A stretch of DNA of 64,000 nt, from contig NZ_KZ984051.1 of assembly GCF_003569805.1 (NCBI RefSeq), forward strand, positions 1,867,736 to 1,931,735, read 5' to 3'. This stretch comes from Microbacterium halotolerans. GTDB taxonomy: Bacteria; Actinomycetota; Actinomycetes; Actinomycetales; Microbacteriaceae. Every line of letters starts with the position of its first letter. Position 1 is the first letter of the stretch. Made by a program: the position numbers and the translations under genes. The notes under the pieces were generated by a model. That model was not told the DNA's origin. It ran no database searches and worked only from the letters and a program-made list of their open reading frames with translations. Positions 34,507 through 45,272 of the stretch are shown here, one piece after another.

Positions 34507-34882
34507 CCGATCTCAACGCACTGGCGTACACAAGCGAACACGAGTGGGTCGCCGTCGCGGACGGCATCGCGACCATCGGCATCACCGACTACGCCGCAGA
34601 ACAGCTCGGGGACATCGTCTACGTCGACCTGCCTGCCGACAACGCGACGCTCACCTCGGGCCAGGTGATGGGCGAACTGGAATCCACCAAGTCGGTGTCG
34701 GAGCTGTTCGCGCCGGTCGACGGCGAGGTGATCGAACTCAACGGGCAGGTCGACGTCGACCCTGCGCTGGTGAACCGCGATCCGTTCGGCGAGGGCTGGC
34801 TGGTCAGGGTGCGGCTGTTCGGACAGCCGCTCACCGGGCTGCTCGATCGCGCCGCATACCTCCGCCTGACGGGCGGCGAGGA

Positions 34883-34886
<4 letters not shown>
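34503..34886 (+). CDS. gcvH: Glycine cleavage system H protein (lipoyl carrier)
   Basis: 127 residues, the standard length. The lipoylated lysine is Lys63 in [21 protein letters not shown] at the start and [14 protein letters not shown] are conserved. It carries the aminomethyl group between P, T and L proteins in the cytoplasm. It overlaps gcvT and gcvP by 4 nt each, which keeps the three subunits in step. Confidence 0.98.
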
Positions 34887-37786
<2,900 letters not shown>

Positions 37787-37797
37787 CCCGGGCCCAG

Positions 37798-37860
37798 TTC
37801 TTCATTTCTGGCACATCTCCGGTGGTGTGCCCACCTGGAGATGTGCCAGAAATGAAGAGA
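37798..37860. repeat. 62-bp hairpin repeat, copy 1 (after gcvP)
   Basis: TTCTTCATTTCTGG...CTCCGG pairs with its complement ending at ~37859, with one mismatch (T37836) and a 12-nt loop TGGTGTGCCCAC. It is nearly identical to the copy at 40441 and related to the one at 53312. It sits between the convergent gcvP and Nudix genes and probably terminates both. Confidence 0.85.
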
Positions 37861-37866
37861 TACGCG

Positions 37867-38286
37867 TCAGAGTGATGACGCGCGGAGCGCGGGCAGGATG
37901 TGGTCGACCATCAGCGGGGCGAACTCATCGCCGAGAGGGCTGTCGGCATCCACCCAGCGCAGCTCCTCGATCTCGGCTGCGGGGGAGTCGACCTCGACCG
38001 GCGGGTGCGTGAACACGGTGCCGCGCACGCGGTAGCCGCCCTCGTTCGCCGCCGGCGCCTCGAATGTGCCGAGTAGGCTCATCCGGTCGCGATCGAGATC
38101 GACGCTCAGTTCCTCACGGATCTCGCGCACGGCCGCGTCGATCGCGCTCTCCCCGGGTTCCGGCTTGCCGCCGGGCTGCATGAACATCCGGGTGCCTCGC
38201 TTGCGCACCGAGAGCACACGGCCCGTCTCCGGATGCCGCAGCACGACAGCGCTGACGTGGATGATCCGGTTGTCGTGATCGATCAC
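37867..38286 (-). CDS. Nudix hydrolase
   Basis: 139 residues. The Nudix box is intact: G-x5-E in GGKPEPGES, then REIREEL, with all metal-binding glutamates. IIHVSAVVLRHPETGRVL and SVRKRGTRMFMQPGG are typical of small MutT/NUDT-like proteins. It hydrolyses a nucleoside diphosphate-X compound of unknown identity. Start GTG 38286 overlaps the stop of the upstream Nudix gene by GTGA, so these two paralogous-fold enzymes are coupled. Longer in-frame starts lie inside that gene and lack family sequence. Confidence 0.9.
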   Translation of the reverse strand: MIDHDNRIIHVSAVVLRHPETGRVLSVRKRGTRMFMQPGGKPEPGESAIDAAVREIREELSVDLDRDRMSLLGTFEAPAANEGGYRVRGTVFTHPPVEVDSPAAEIEELRWVDADSPLGDEFAPLMVDHILPALRASSL

Positions 38287-38801
38287 GCGTCGGCCTCCGC
38301 GTCGGCACTGCCTGGATGGACATCCGGCTCCGTCTCGAAGCGGGCCGAACCTCGGTGCTCGAGCGCGGCGCGCACGCGGGCTGACATGTCGGCGTTCAGA
38401 CCGGACGCATCGAGATCGGAGACCGGATGCCACCATGCTCTGGCGTTCTCGCCGTCGGCCGGGTGCGGATCTCCCGAGATATACCGACATCGGAATACGA
38501 TGTCGAGGTACTGCGCCTCGTCGCCGTTGGCATACCGCATCGGCGGAAGCGAGCGCACCTGCACGAGCGACTCGGCTTCGACCACGATGTCTGTCTCCTC
38601 GGTGACCTCGCGCATCGCCGCAGCGGCTGGCTGCTCGCCGGGATCGACGATGCCGGTCACCGGGGTGATCATGCCGTTGTCGGCACGTTCGATGAGCAGA
38701 ACGTCGTCGCCGCGCACCACGACGGCCGTCACCCCCGTGAGCCAGAGCATCTCGTGCCCGACCTTCTCGCGCAGTCGCAGTATGAAATCAGGCGTCGCCA
38801 T
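38283..38801 (-). CDS. Nudix hydrolase
   Basis: 172 residues with a Nudix box GIVDPGEQPAAAAMREVTEETDI, complete in its Glu/Arg ligands. WLTGVTAVVVRGDDVLLIERADNG before it and QYLDIVFRCRYISGDPHPADGE after it match the ADP-ribose/NTP-type branch common in actinobacteria. It is the upstream gene of a coupled Nudix pair; the substrate is unknown. Confidence 0.92.
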   Translation of the reverse strand: MATPDFILRLREKVGHEMLWLTGVTAVVVRGDDVLLIERADNGMITPVTGIVDPGEQPAAAAMREVTEETDIVVEAESLVQVRSLPPMRYANGDEAQYLDIVFRCRYISGDPHPADGENARAWWHPVSDLDASGLNADMSARVRAALEHRGSARFETEPDVHPGSADAEADA

Positions 38802-38946
38802 GCCTCCAGCCTACGCGGATGCGTGGGTTGCTCCGGTGGTATCGCGCCTCGATGACGGCCTGCCGATCGCACTAATAGACTCGGTCCGTGAGACTTGCAT
38901 CGCCTGCCGTGCGGCGCGGTCCGGAAGCGCGGGCCGGAGACAGCCG

Positions 38947-39375
38947 ATGACCGGCGTGGACATCCGCACGTTAGTGGCATCCGACATCGACGATGTCATC
39001 GCGCTGTGGGATGTGACGGGCCTCACCCGTCCCTGGAACGATCCACGCGCCGACATCGCCCGAGCCCGCGGTGTCTGGCCCGAGCTGCTGCTGGTGGCCG
39101 TCGCCGGCGAGACTGTCGTGGGCTCCGTGCTGGCGGGCTATGACGGGCATCGCGGATGGCTGTACTACCTCGCCACCGACCCGTCGCGCCGACGAGAAGG
39201 GATCGCCGCCGCGCTCGTGGCAGAGGCGGAGCAACGGCTCATCGCGCTCGGCTGTCCGAAGGTGCAGCTGATGGTCCGAGCCGGGAACGCCGAGGTGCTG
39301 CGTTTCTACGACGCCCGCGGCTACGACCGCTCCGACGTGCTGGTGACGGGAAAGCGCATCATCTCGGACGAATGA
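38947..39375 (+). CDS. GNAT-family N-acetyltransferase (YpeA-like)
   Basis: 142 residues. Acetyl-CoA motif A is clear: YYLATDPSRRREGIAAALVAE (the R/Q-x2-G-x-G/A loop as RREGIAA), and motif B ends in FYDARGYDRSDVLVTGKR. The order DDVIALWDVTGLTRPWNDP near the start matches YpeA-type acetyltransferases. The substrate is unknown. The ATG at 38947 gives family length. It is divergent from the Nudix pair. Confidence 0.92.
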   Translation: MTGVDIRTLVASDIDDVIALWDVTGLTRPWNDPRADIARARGVWPELLLVAVAGETVVGSVLAGYDGHRGWLYYLATDPSRRREGIAAALVAEAEQRLIALGCPKVQLMVRAGNAEVLRFYDARGYDRSDVLVTGKRIISDE

Positions 39376-39378
39376 CCG

Positions 39379-40344
39379 CTACAGGATCGCCGCGAGCGTC
39401 CTGAGCAGTTCCCATTGCGGCGCACGCACCTCGGGCACACCAGCCGCGCGGAGAATCTCCTGCAGCTTCGCAGGGTATCGAAGAGCATGCCAGGTCCATC
39501 GGGCGAATCCGGCGACGTTTCGTCGTAGCGCGTCCTCACGGAGTTTCTCCTCCCAGACTGCGTGCTCCGGCGGCTGCTCGTTCATCACATACTTCGAGCG
39601 TCCGTCCGCCTCGCCGACGATGCCGGAGCTTCGCCAGAAGCAGTCGACGCGATAGTCGGTGCCATCCGCACCGCGGATGCTGACTTGCAGCTCCGGAACC
39701 TCGAAACCGAGCCACTCGATCGCGAGGAGGGACAACGTCTCGAACGCCGATTCCGGGACCGGCGTCGCCGTCGACAGCGGCCAGCGCGCAGCGGCGCGTC
39801 CGCGTTTGCTGTGGCGCGCCTCGTTCGTGTGCATCAGAAGGTCGGGACTGCAATCGCCGATGCGCAACAACGCATCGGCCGCGACGCGTGCAACGGCTGG
39901 GTGGCGGCACCTCGCCAGATTGACGACGGTGTCGGCAGGCGCGGTCACTGTCGCGCCCGGTGTCGTCACGACCTCCACGCTGTCCACTAGATGATGCCAC
40001 TGGACGTCTCCCGTGAGCCGTGCGTCCCCCGACCTGGGGGCAATCGCATGAATATGGGGCTGAGCTCCCACCAGCGGAAGTGCCCAGAGTGCTGCCGCTG
40101 ACTCGTGTGTGAGCACCGCTTGAGATGATTTGAGTGCGAACGCGTGGACCCGTGCGAGGTACCGATCCCAAGGAGGAAGTCGATCCCATCCGTCGGCTGG
40201 TGTGTAGACGCCGCTTCGTACTCGCCGGAGCTCTCCCTTGCGCACGGCATGGTCGAACCGGATCCCGTCCTCGGTGCGGCGGATCAGCGGGACCGGGCAC
40301 GGTCGCATTGGAAGGGAAACCAACGAAGGTGCGATCGACGTCAT
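39379..40344 (-). CDS. AbiEi-like winged-helix protein with DUF559/Vsr-like C-terminus
   Basis: 321 residues. The N-terminal ~120 residues resemble the AbiEi antitoxin winged-helix/domain-4 type (ELRRVRSGVYTPAD, then AVLTHESAAALWALPL). The C-terminal ~110 resemble the DUF559/Vsr endonuclease-like fold, with a possible PD-(D/E)xK set in YRVDCFW and GEADGRSKY. Such proteins are frequent, mostly uncharacterised, in Microbacteriaceae. No AbiEii toxin is adjacent. No strong ribosome site precedes the ATG at 40344, so the start is uncertain. It converges with the GNAT gene, 3 bp apart. Confidence 0.75.
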   Translation of the reverse strand: MTSIAPSLVSLPMRPCPVPLIRRTEDGIRFDHAVRKGELRRVRSGVYTPADGWDRLPPWDRYLARVHAFALKSSQAVLTHESAAALWALPLVGAQPHIHAIAPRSGDARLTGDVQWHHLVDSVEVVTTPGATVTAPADTVVNLARCRHPAVARVAADALLRIGDCSPDLLMHTNEARHSKRGRAAARWPLSTATPVPESAFETLSLLAIEWLGFEVPELQVSIRGADGTDYRVDCFWRSSGIVGEADGRSKYVMNEQPPEHAVWEEKLREDALRRNVAGFARWTWHALRYPAKLQEILRAAGVPEVRAPQWELLRTLAAIL

Positions 40345-40440
40345 GCGAAGATCGTGCCGTGCCCCTGCGAGGAACGCACGGAATGTGGATAAGTTCTGCG
40401 AATCGCGGCACTGTGGAGGAAACGGCGACCACCGGCACAG

Positions 40441-40502
40441 TTCTTCATTTCTGGCACATCTCCGGTGGTGTGCCCACCCGGAGATGTGCCAGAAATGAAG
40501 AA
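40441..40502. repeat. 62-bp hairpin repeat, copy 2 (after CPBP gene)
   Basis: Perfect 25-bp arms (40441-40465 and 40478-40502) around TGGTGTGCCCAC. It ends one base before the CPBP stop codon (40503) on the reverse strand. Only one arm base differs from copy 1, apart from the outermost positions. Confidence 0.9.
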
Positions 40503-41267
40503 TCAGGGGAGGTAGGGGGCCGCGAGAGGGTAGCCGACGAAGGCGAAGGTGTCGATGAGGGCATGGGCGATGACGAGGGGCATCACGCGGCGCCAGCGCA
40601 GGAAGCACCAGCCGAAGACGAGGCCCATCACGACGTTCCCGGCGGCCATCGCGGGGCCCTGGTAGAGGTGGTACGCGCCGCGCAGGAGGGCCACGGCGAC
40701 GAGGACGACCCAGCGGCTGCGCCACAGCGCGCCGAGTCGCGTGACGAGGTAGCCGTTCAGGATGACCTCCTCGAGCAGGCCGGCGCGCACCGCCGACAGG
40801 ATGAGCAGCGGGATCGTCCACCACGCCTGGTCGAGCTCGCCTGCCTGCACCTGCACCGTGAGGCCCATCATCCGGCTGACGGCGTACAGCGCCAGCCCCG
40901 GCACACCGATCGCTGCCACGAGCGCGACTGAGAGGCCGACATCGCGCCAGAACCGCGTGAAGTCCAGACCGATGCGCCGCAGTGCGCTGCGCCCCGGCTC
41001 CCAGAGCAGGTAGACGACGAGCGCGACCAGGCACAGATCGAAGAACACGTCGAACACGCGATAGACGATGTCCCAGAACGGCTCGGGCGTCTGCTGTGGG
41101 TTCAGCTGTGCCGACTGCTCCGAGAGAGGACCGCGCAGAGCGCTCCGGATGAGCGACAGCAGCGAATAGAGCGCGGACTGCCCGAGCGTGAGGAACACGA
41201 CGATGCCGATCTCCCACCAGAGTCGGGTTCGGGTCGGGCCTGTCTCGATGTCCTGCCGCTCGCGCAC
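40503..41267 (-). CDS. CPBP-family intramembrane glutamic protease
   Basis: 254 residues, about seven membrane helices. The CPBP (Abi/CAAX) motifs are present: E166-E167 in GLLEEVILNGYL, H200 in GAYHLYQG and H235 in AHALIDT. The Arg of the classic EExxxR is replaced by Asn-Gly. The family cleaves within the membrane or acts in bacteriocin immunity; the role here is unknown. Start GTG 41267. It ends directly at the repeat hairpin. Confidence 0.9.
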   Translation of the reverse strand: MRERQDIETGPTRTRLWWEIGIVVFLTLGQSALYSLLSLIRSALRGPLSEQSAQLNPQQTPEPFWDIVYRVFDVFFDLCLVALVVYLLWEPGRSALRRIGLDFTRFWRDVGLSVALVAAIGVPGLALYAVSRMMGLTVQVQAGELDQAWWTIPLLILSAVRAGLLEEVILNGYLVTRLGALWRSRWVVLVAVALLRGAYHLYQGPAMAAGNVVMGLVFGWCFLRWRRVMPLVIAHALIDTFAFVGYPLAAPYLP

Positions 41268-41603
41268 ATCCGCCAGAGTGCCACACGCATCTATGTCGGC
41301 GGCGACGTCTATGCCGGGGAAGGAAGATGCGGGGTGTTGCTCTCACCGCCGTCTGCTGCGTCGCTGAGGTCGCCGCCGATGCTGCTGCCGCTGTGAAAGG
41401 TGTCGACTCCGATGCCCCCACGTTCCGTCTGCATGGGCCGCAGAGGTCGATCGGAACAAGCGCTCCATTCGAGGCGCGAAGGTGGAGCGACCGTGCTGTG
41501 AAGGCCGTGCGGCTGGGAGAGCCCTTGGGAAGGCGAGTTGTGCATATTGCGCAACCAGAGCTGCGATCCGTGTAAATCCTGTGTAACGGTTCGCCAGTGC
41601 ACT
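41268..41603. other. Gene-free stretch upstream of oppA
   Basis: The only long untranslated block ahead of the opp operon. No frame on either strand shows family sequence, and no strong dyad or remnant gene was seen. Confidence 0.6.
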
Positions 41604-41632
41604 TTGATGGTTTCCTTTCGAGCGCATAGAGT
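41604..41632 (+). promoter_or_regulatory. Promoter of the opp operon
   Basis: TTGATG (41604-41609) and TAGAGT (41627-41632) with a 17-bp spacer: the best vegetative-type promoter in the window. It implies a ~60-nt leader before the oppA start. Confidence 0.7.
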
Positions 41633-41699
41633 CACTGGGCAGTCCGAGCGCGTTCACGCAACGCATCGGGCGTTCTTATCCCTTCCACAAGGAGCAACT

Positions 41700-43316
41700 G
41701 TGAAGCGCAACAAGTTTGCCATCGCGGGTCTTGCCGTTCTGGGTGCCGGGTCGTTGGCACTCACCGGCTGCGGTCCCGCTGACTCAGACGGCGGTGACGA
41801 GGCCGCAGGTCCTGAGTTCGGTCTTGCCTACAACGCGGACGGCGGCCACCAGGCCTGGGTCGACGCAACTGTCAACTCCATCGCCGGTGCGCTGGACATC
41901 CAGGCCGTCGGGGTTCCGTACCCCGACTTCGCGGGCTTCCGCGAGGAGATCACCAACCGTACGATGGACGGTGCGTTCCGCTCTGGCTGGCAGGCCGACT
42001 ACCCCGGCTTGTACAACTTCCTGGGCCCGCTGTACGCGACCGGTGCCGGCTCCAACGACGGCGACTACTCGTCGGAGGAGTTCGACTCGCTTATCGCTGA
42101 GGGCATTTCGACCGAAGACCCAGCTGCCGCCAACGAGCTCTACGAAGAGGCTCAGAGCGTGCTGCTGCAGGACCTCCCGGTGATTCCGCTGTGGTACTCC
42201 AATGTCGTGGGCGGCTGGAGCGAGAACGTCGACAACGTGGCGTTCAGCTGGCGCTCGGTGCCGATCTTCGAGGAGATCACCAAGGACGACGGTGTGATCA
42301 CCGCGAACGGCGGCGAGCCGCAGAACCCGCTGATCCCGACGAACACGAACGAGACCGGCGGCGGCAAGATCCTCGACGCGATCTTCACCGGCCTGATCTC
42401 GTACGACAAGTCCGGTGCAGTGATGAACGACGTCGCCGAGGACATCACCGTCGACTCGCCGACGCAGCTCACGGTGAAGCTCCGTGAGGGACTGACGTTC
42501 ACCAACGGTGAGGAGATCACCGCCGACAACTTCATCAAGGCTTGGAACTACGGCGCTGCGCTCGACAACGCGCAGCTGTCCAGCTACTTCTTCGAGGACA
42601 TCGAGGGCTTCAGCTGGGACGAGAACCACGATGAGCTGTCGGGTCTGAACCAGATCGACGACTACACGTTCGAGATCACGCTGAACAAGCCGGCCGCCGA
42701 CTTCGCTCAGCGCCTCGGCTACTCGGCGTACTACCCGCTGCCCGATGTCGCCTTCGAGGACATGGAGGCGTTCGGCGAGAACCCGATCGGCAACGGCCCG
42801 TACATGCTGGACGGCGAGGGCGCGTGGCAGCACGACGTGCAGATCGATCTCGCGGTCAACTCCGACTACGACGGCCCGCGCACCGCGCAGAACGACGGTC
42901 TGCAGATCGTCTTCTACACGACGCAGGATGCCGCGTACAACGACCTGCTGGCCAACAACCTCGACGTGCTGGACGCGATCCCGGACTCGGCGTTCGAGAC
43001 CTATCAGGACGAGCTCGGCGACCGCTGGGTCAATGACCCGGCTGCTATCTTCCAGTCCTTCGTCATCCCGCAGGAGATGGAGCACTTCTCCGGCGAGGAA
43101 GGCCAGCTGCGTCGCCAGGCGATCTCGATGGCGATCGACCGTGAGGCGATCACCGAGAAGATCTTCCAGGGCACGCGCACTCCGGCCAGCGACTTCACGT
43201 CGCCCGTCATCGATGGCTGGACCGACGAACTCGAGGGCAGCGAGGTTCTGGAGTACAACCCCGAGAAGGCCAAGGAACTCTGGGAGCAGGCGAACGAGAT
43301 CAGCCCCTGGGAGTGA
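41700..43316 (+). CDS. oppA: Peptide ABC transporter substrate-binding lipoprotein, circularly permuted SBP_bac_5
   Basis: 538 residues. A lipoprotein signal is followed by the lipobox LTGC (Cys24), anchoring it outside the membrane. Residues ~39-190 (GLAYNADGGHQAWVD, FRSGWQADYPGLYNFLGPLY, LQDLPVIPLWYSN) match the C-terminal third of OppA/DppA-type proteins. Residues ~197-538 match the N-terminal two thirds (GGEPQNPLIPTNTNETGGGK, TVKLREGLTFTNGEEITADN, LRRQAISMAIDREAI), ending at SPWE where the C-terminal third would normally continue. All segments are present once but in swapped order, so length is preserved. GTG 41700 follows AAGGAGC. First gene of oppABC-DF; binds oligopeptides by family. 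Confidence 0.9.
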   Translation: MKRNKFAIAGLAVLGAGSLALTGCGPADSDGGDEAAGPEFGLAYNADGGHQAWVDATVNSIAGALDIQAVGVPYPDFAGFREEITNRTMDGAFRSGWQADYPGLYNFLGPLYATGAGSNDGDYSSEEFDSLIAEGISTEDPAAANELYEEAQSVLLQDLPVIPLWYSNVVGGWSENVDNVAFSWRSVPIFEEITKDDGVITANGGEPQNPLIPTNTNETGGGKILDAIFTGLISYDKSGAVMNDVAEDITVDSPTQLTVKLREGLTFTNGEEITADNFIKAWNYGAALDNAQLSSYFFEDIEGFSWDENHDELSGLNQIDDYTFEITLNKPAADFAQRLGYSAYYPLPDVAFEDMEAFGENPIGNGPYMLDGEGAWQHDVQIDLAVNSDYDGPRTAQNDGLQIVFYTTQDAAYNDLLANNLDVLDAIPDSAFETYQDELGDRWVNDPAAIFQSFVIPQEMEHFSGEEGQLRRQAISMAIDREAITEKIFQGTRTPASDFTSPVIDGWTDELEGSEVLEYNPEKAKELWEQANEISPWE

Positions 43317-43334
43317 TCACTGACACCAACCTCT

Positions 43335-43371
43335 GATACGAGGCGGTGGCTCACAGCCACCGCCTCGTATC
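43335..43371 (+). terminator. Intercistronic hairpin between oppA and oppB
   Basis: Perfect 17-bp arms (GATACGAGGCGGTGGCT and complement) with a 3-nt loop. It probably stabilises or partly terminates the message so that more binding protein than permease is made. Confidence 0.8.
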
Positions 43372-43411
43372 GTGTCGTGTTGGACAACAATCGTCAAAAG
43401 GAGGACCGAGG

Positions 43412-44341
43412 GTGCTTTTCTACATCCTCAGGCGGATCCTGCAGGTCATTCCCGTGTTCCTCGGGGCGACGCTGCTGATCTACTTCATGGTGTTCGCCAT
43501 GCCGGGCGACCCCATCGCCGCGCTGTTCGGCGACAAACAGCCGCCGCCCGCGCTGCTCGCGGAGCTTCGAGCGCAGTACATGCTCGATCAGCCCTTCATC
43601 GTGCAGTACCTGAACTATCTCGGCGGCATCTTCCGCCTCGACTTCGGCACCACCTTCAGCGGGCAGCCGGTCATCGAGGTGCTCGCACGCACCTTCCCGG
43701 TGACCCTGCGCCTGGCCGTTGAAGCGATCGTCATGGCCTTCGCACTCGCGATCATCATCGGGGCGCTGTCTGCATTCTTCAAGAACTCCTGGTTCGACCA
43801 CACCATGCTGGTCGTGGCGCTGGTGTTCGTGGCGGTTCCCGTGTTCGTCGTCGGTTTCTTCGCCCAGTACTTCATCGGCGTGCAACTCGGCTGGGCGAGC
43901 CCGACTGTCGGTGCGGACAACGGCTGGCTCGGGTTGCTCCTGCCGGCGATCACGCTGGCTTTCAGCGTGTACGCCACCAGCATGCGGCTCACTCGGGCGT
44001 CGACGATCGAGACACTCGGACAGGACTGGGTGCGCACTGCCTACGGCAAGGGCCTTCCCCGTCGCCGGGTGATCCCGGTGCACGTGCTGCGCAACTCGCT
44101 GATACCGATGGTGACCGACCTCGGCACGACCTTCGGCATCCTGATGGTCGGCGCCACGGTGACCGAGGGCATCTTCAACATCCCTGGCGTGGGCAACACT
44201 CTGTACCTGGCGATTCTGAAGCATGAGGCACCGACGATCGTGTCCTTCGTGACCGTCTTCGTCGTGGTATACGTGCTGATCAACCTGCTGATCGATCTGC
44301 TCTACGGCCTGCTCGACCCGAGGATCCGCTATGTCTCGTAA
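43412..44341 (+). CDS. oppB: Peptide ABC transporter permease OppB
   Basis: 309 residues, six membrane helices. It starts with LFYILRRILQVIPVFLG, the OppB/DppB N-terminus, and holds the EAA-like loop near ASTIETLGQDWVRTAYGKGL that contacts the ATPase. It forms the channel with OppC. AAAGGAGG precedes the GTG at 43412. It overlaps oppC by 11 bp. Confidence 0.96.
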   Translation: MLFYILRRILQVIPVFLGATLLIYFMVFAMPGDPIAALFGDKQPPPALLAELRAQYMLDQPFIVQYLNYLGGIFRLDFGTTFSGQPVIEVLARTFPVTLRLAVEAIVMAFALAIIIGALSAFFKNSWFDHTMLVVALVFVAVPVFVVGFFAQYFIGVQLGWASPTVGADNGWLGLLLPAITLAFSVYATSMRLTRASTIETLGQDWVRTAYGKGLPRRRVIPVHVLRNSLIPMVTDLGTTFGILMVGATVTEGIFNIPGVGNTLYLAILKHEAPTIVSFVTVFVVVYVLINLLIDLLYGLLDPRIRYVS

Positions 44342-45272
44342 TACACACTTCGTCGCTCCCGTGAAGGAGGCGGAGGTCGTCGTCGACCGCATCGACGTCG
44401 GCGAGAAGCGCAGCAACCTGTGGCTCGACGCGTGGCGCGATATGCGGCGCCGTCCGCTGTTCTGGATCGCCACGGTCATCGCCCTGATCGTCGTTGTGAT
44501 GGCGATAGTGCCGCAGATATTCACGAATGTCGGCCCCGCAGGCGCGGCATGCAACATCATGGCGAGCAATGAGGGGCCTGAAGCCGGGCACCCGCTCGGA
44601 TTCACCCGCCAGGGCTGTGACATCTGGTCGCGCATCGCCTGGGGCGCGCGCACCTCGGTCGTCGTCGGTCTGCTCGCCACCCTGATCGGCACGGTGATCG
44701 GGCTGGTGATGGGCGCCTTCGCCGGCTTCTACGGCGGATGGCTCGACTCGCTGCTCTCGCGCGTGGGCGACATCTTCTTCACGATTCCCTACATCATCGC
44801 CGCGATCGTGGTGATGACGGTGATGCCGCAGGAACAGCGCACCATGCTGACCCTGGCGTTCGCGATCGGCGGCTTCGCCTGGGCGAGCACCGCACGCATC
44901 GTGCGCGCCGAGATCCTGCGCGTGAAGCAGTCCGACTTCGTGATGGCCTCGATCGCGCTCGGCATGGGCCGCTTCAAGACCCTGCTCGTGCACGTGCTGC
45001 CCAACGCGATCGCTCCGGTGATCGTGGTGGCAACACTGGGGCTCGGCAATGCCATGGTCGCTGAGTCGGTGCTGTCGTTCCTCGGTGTCGGCCTCGGTGG
45101 CGATACCGTCTCATGGGGCGCTGACATCAGCCAGGCGCAGACGGCGATCCGTACGACGCCGATGGCCCTGATCTGGCCGTCGCTGGCGCTGACGACCGCT
45201 GTGCTGGCATTCATCATGCTGGGCGAAGTCCTGCGCGACGCCCTTGACCCGAAGGCGAGGGCACAGAGATGA
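44331..45272 (+). CDS. oppC: Peptide ABC transporter permease OppC
   Basis: 313 residues. The N-terminal cytosolic tail ends in DAWRDMRRRPLFW before helix 1; the OppC-type periplasmic insert GHPLGFTRQGCDIWSRIAWG and the LRVKQSDFVMASIALGMG ATPase-contact loop are present. It partners with OppB. ATG 44331 lies inside the end of oppB; its own end overlaps the ATPase gene by ATGA. Confidence 0.96.
   Translation: MSRNTHFVAPVKEAEVVVDRIDVGEKRSNLWLDAWRDMRRRPLFWIATVIALIVVVMAIVPQIFTNVGPAGAACNIMASNEGPEAGHPLGFTRQGCDIWSRIAWGARTSVVVGLLATLIGTVIGLVMGAFAGFYGGWLDSLLSRVGDIFFTIPYIIAAIVVMTVMPQEQRTMLTLAFAIGGFAWASTARIVRAEILRVKQSDFVMASIALGMGRFKTLLVHVLPNAIAPVIVVATLGLGNAMVAESVLSFLGVGLGGDTVSWGADISQAQTAIRTTPMALIWPSLALTTAVLAFIMLGEVLRDALDPKARAQR

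Noticed and set aside
39379..41421. 680-residue reading frame that would fuse the AbiEi-like protein to upstream sequence
   Set aside because: The upstream part is the antisense of the CPBP gene and the hairpin repeat; the family sequence begins only near 40344.
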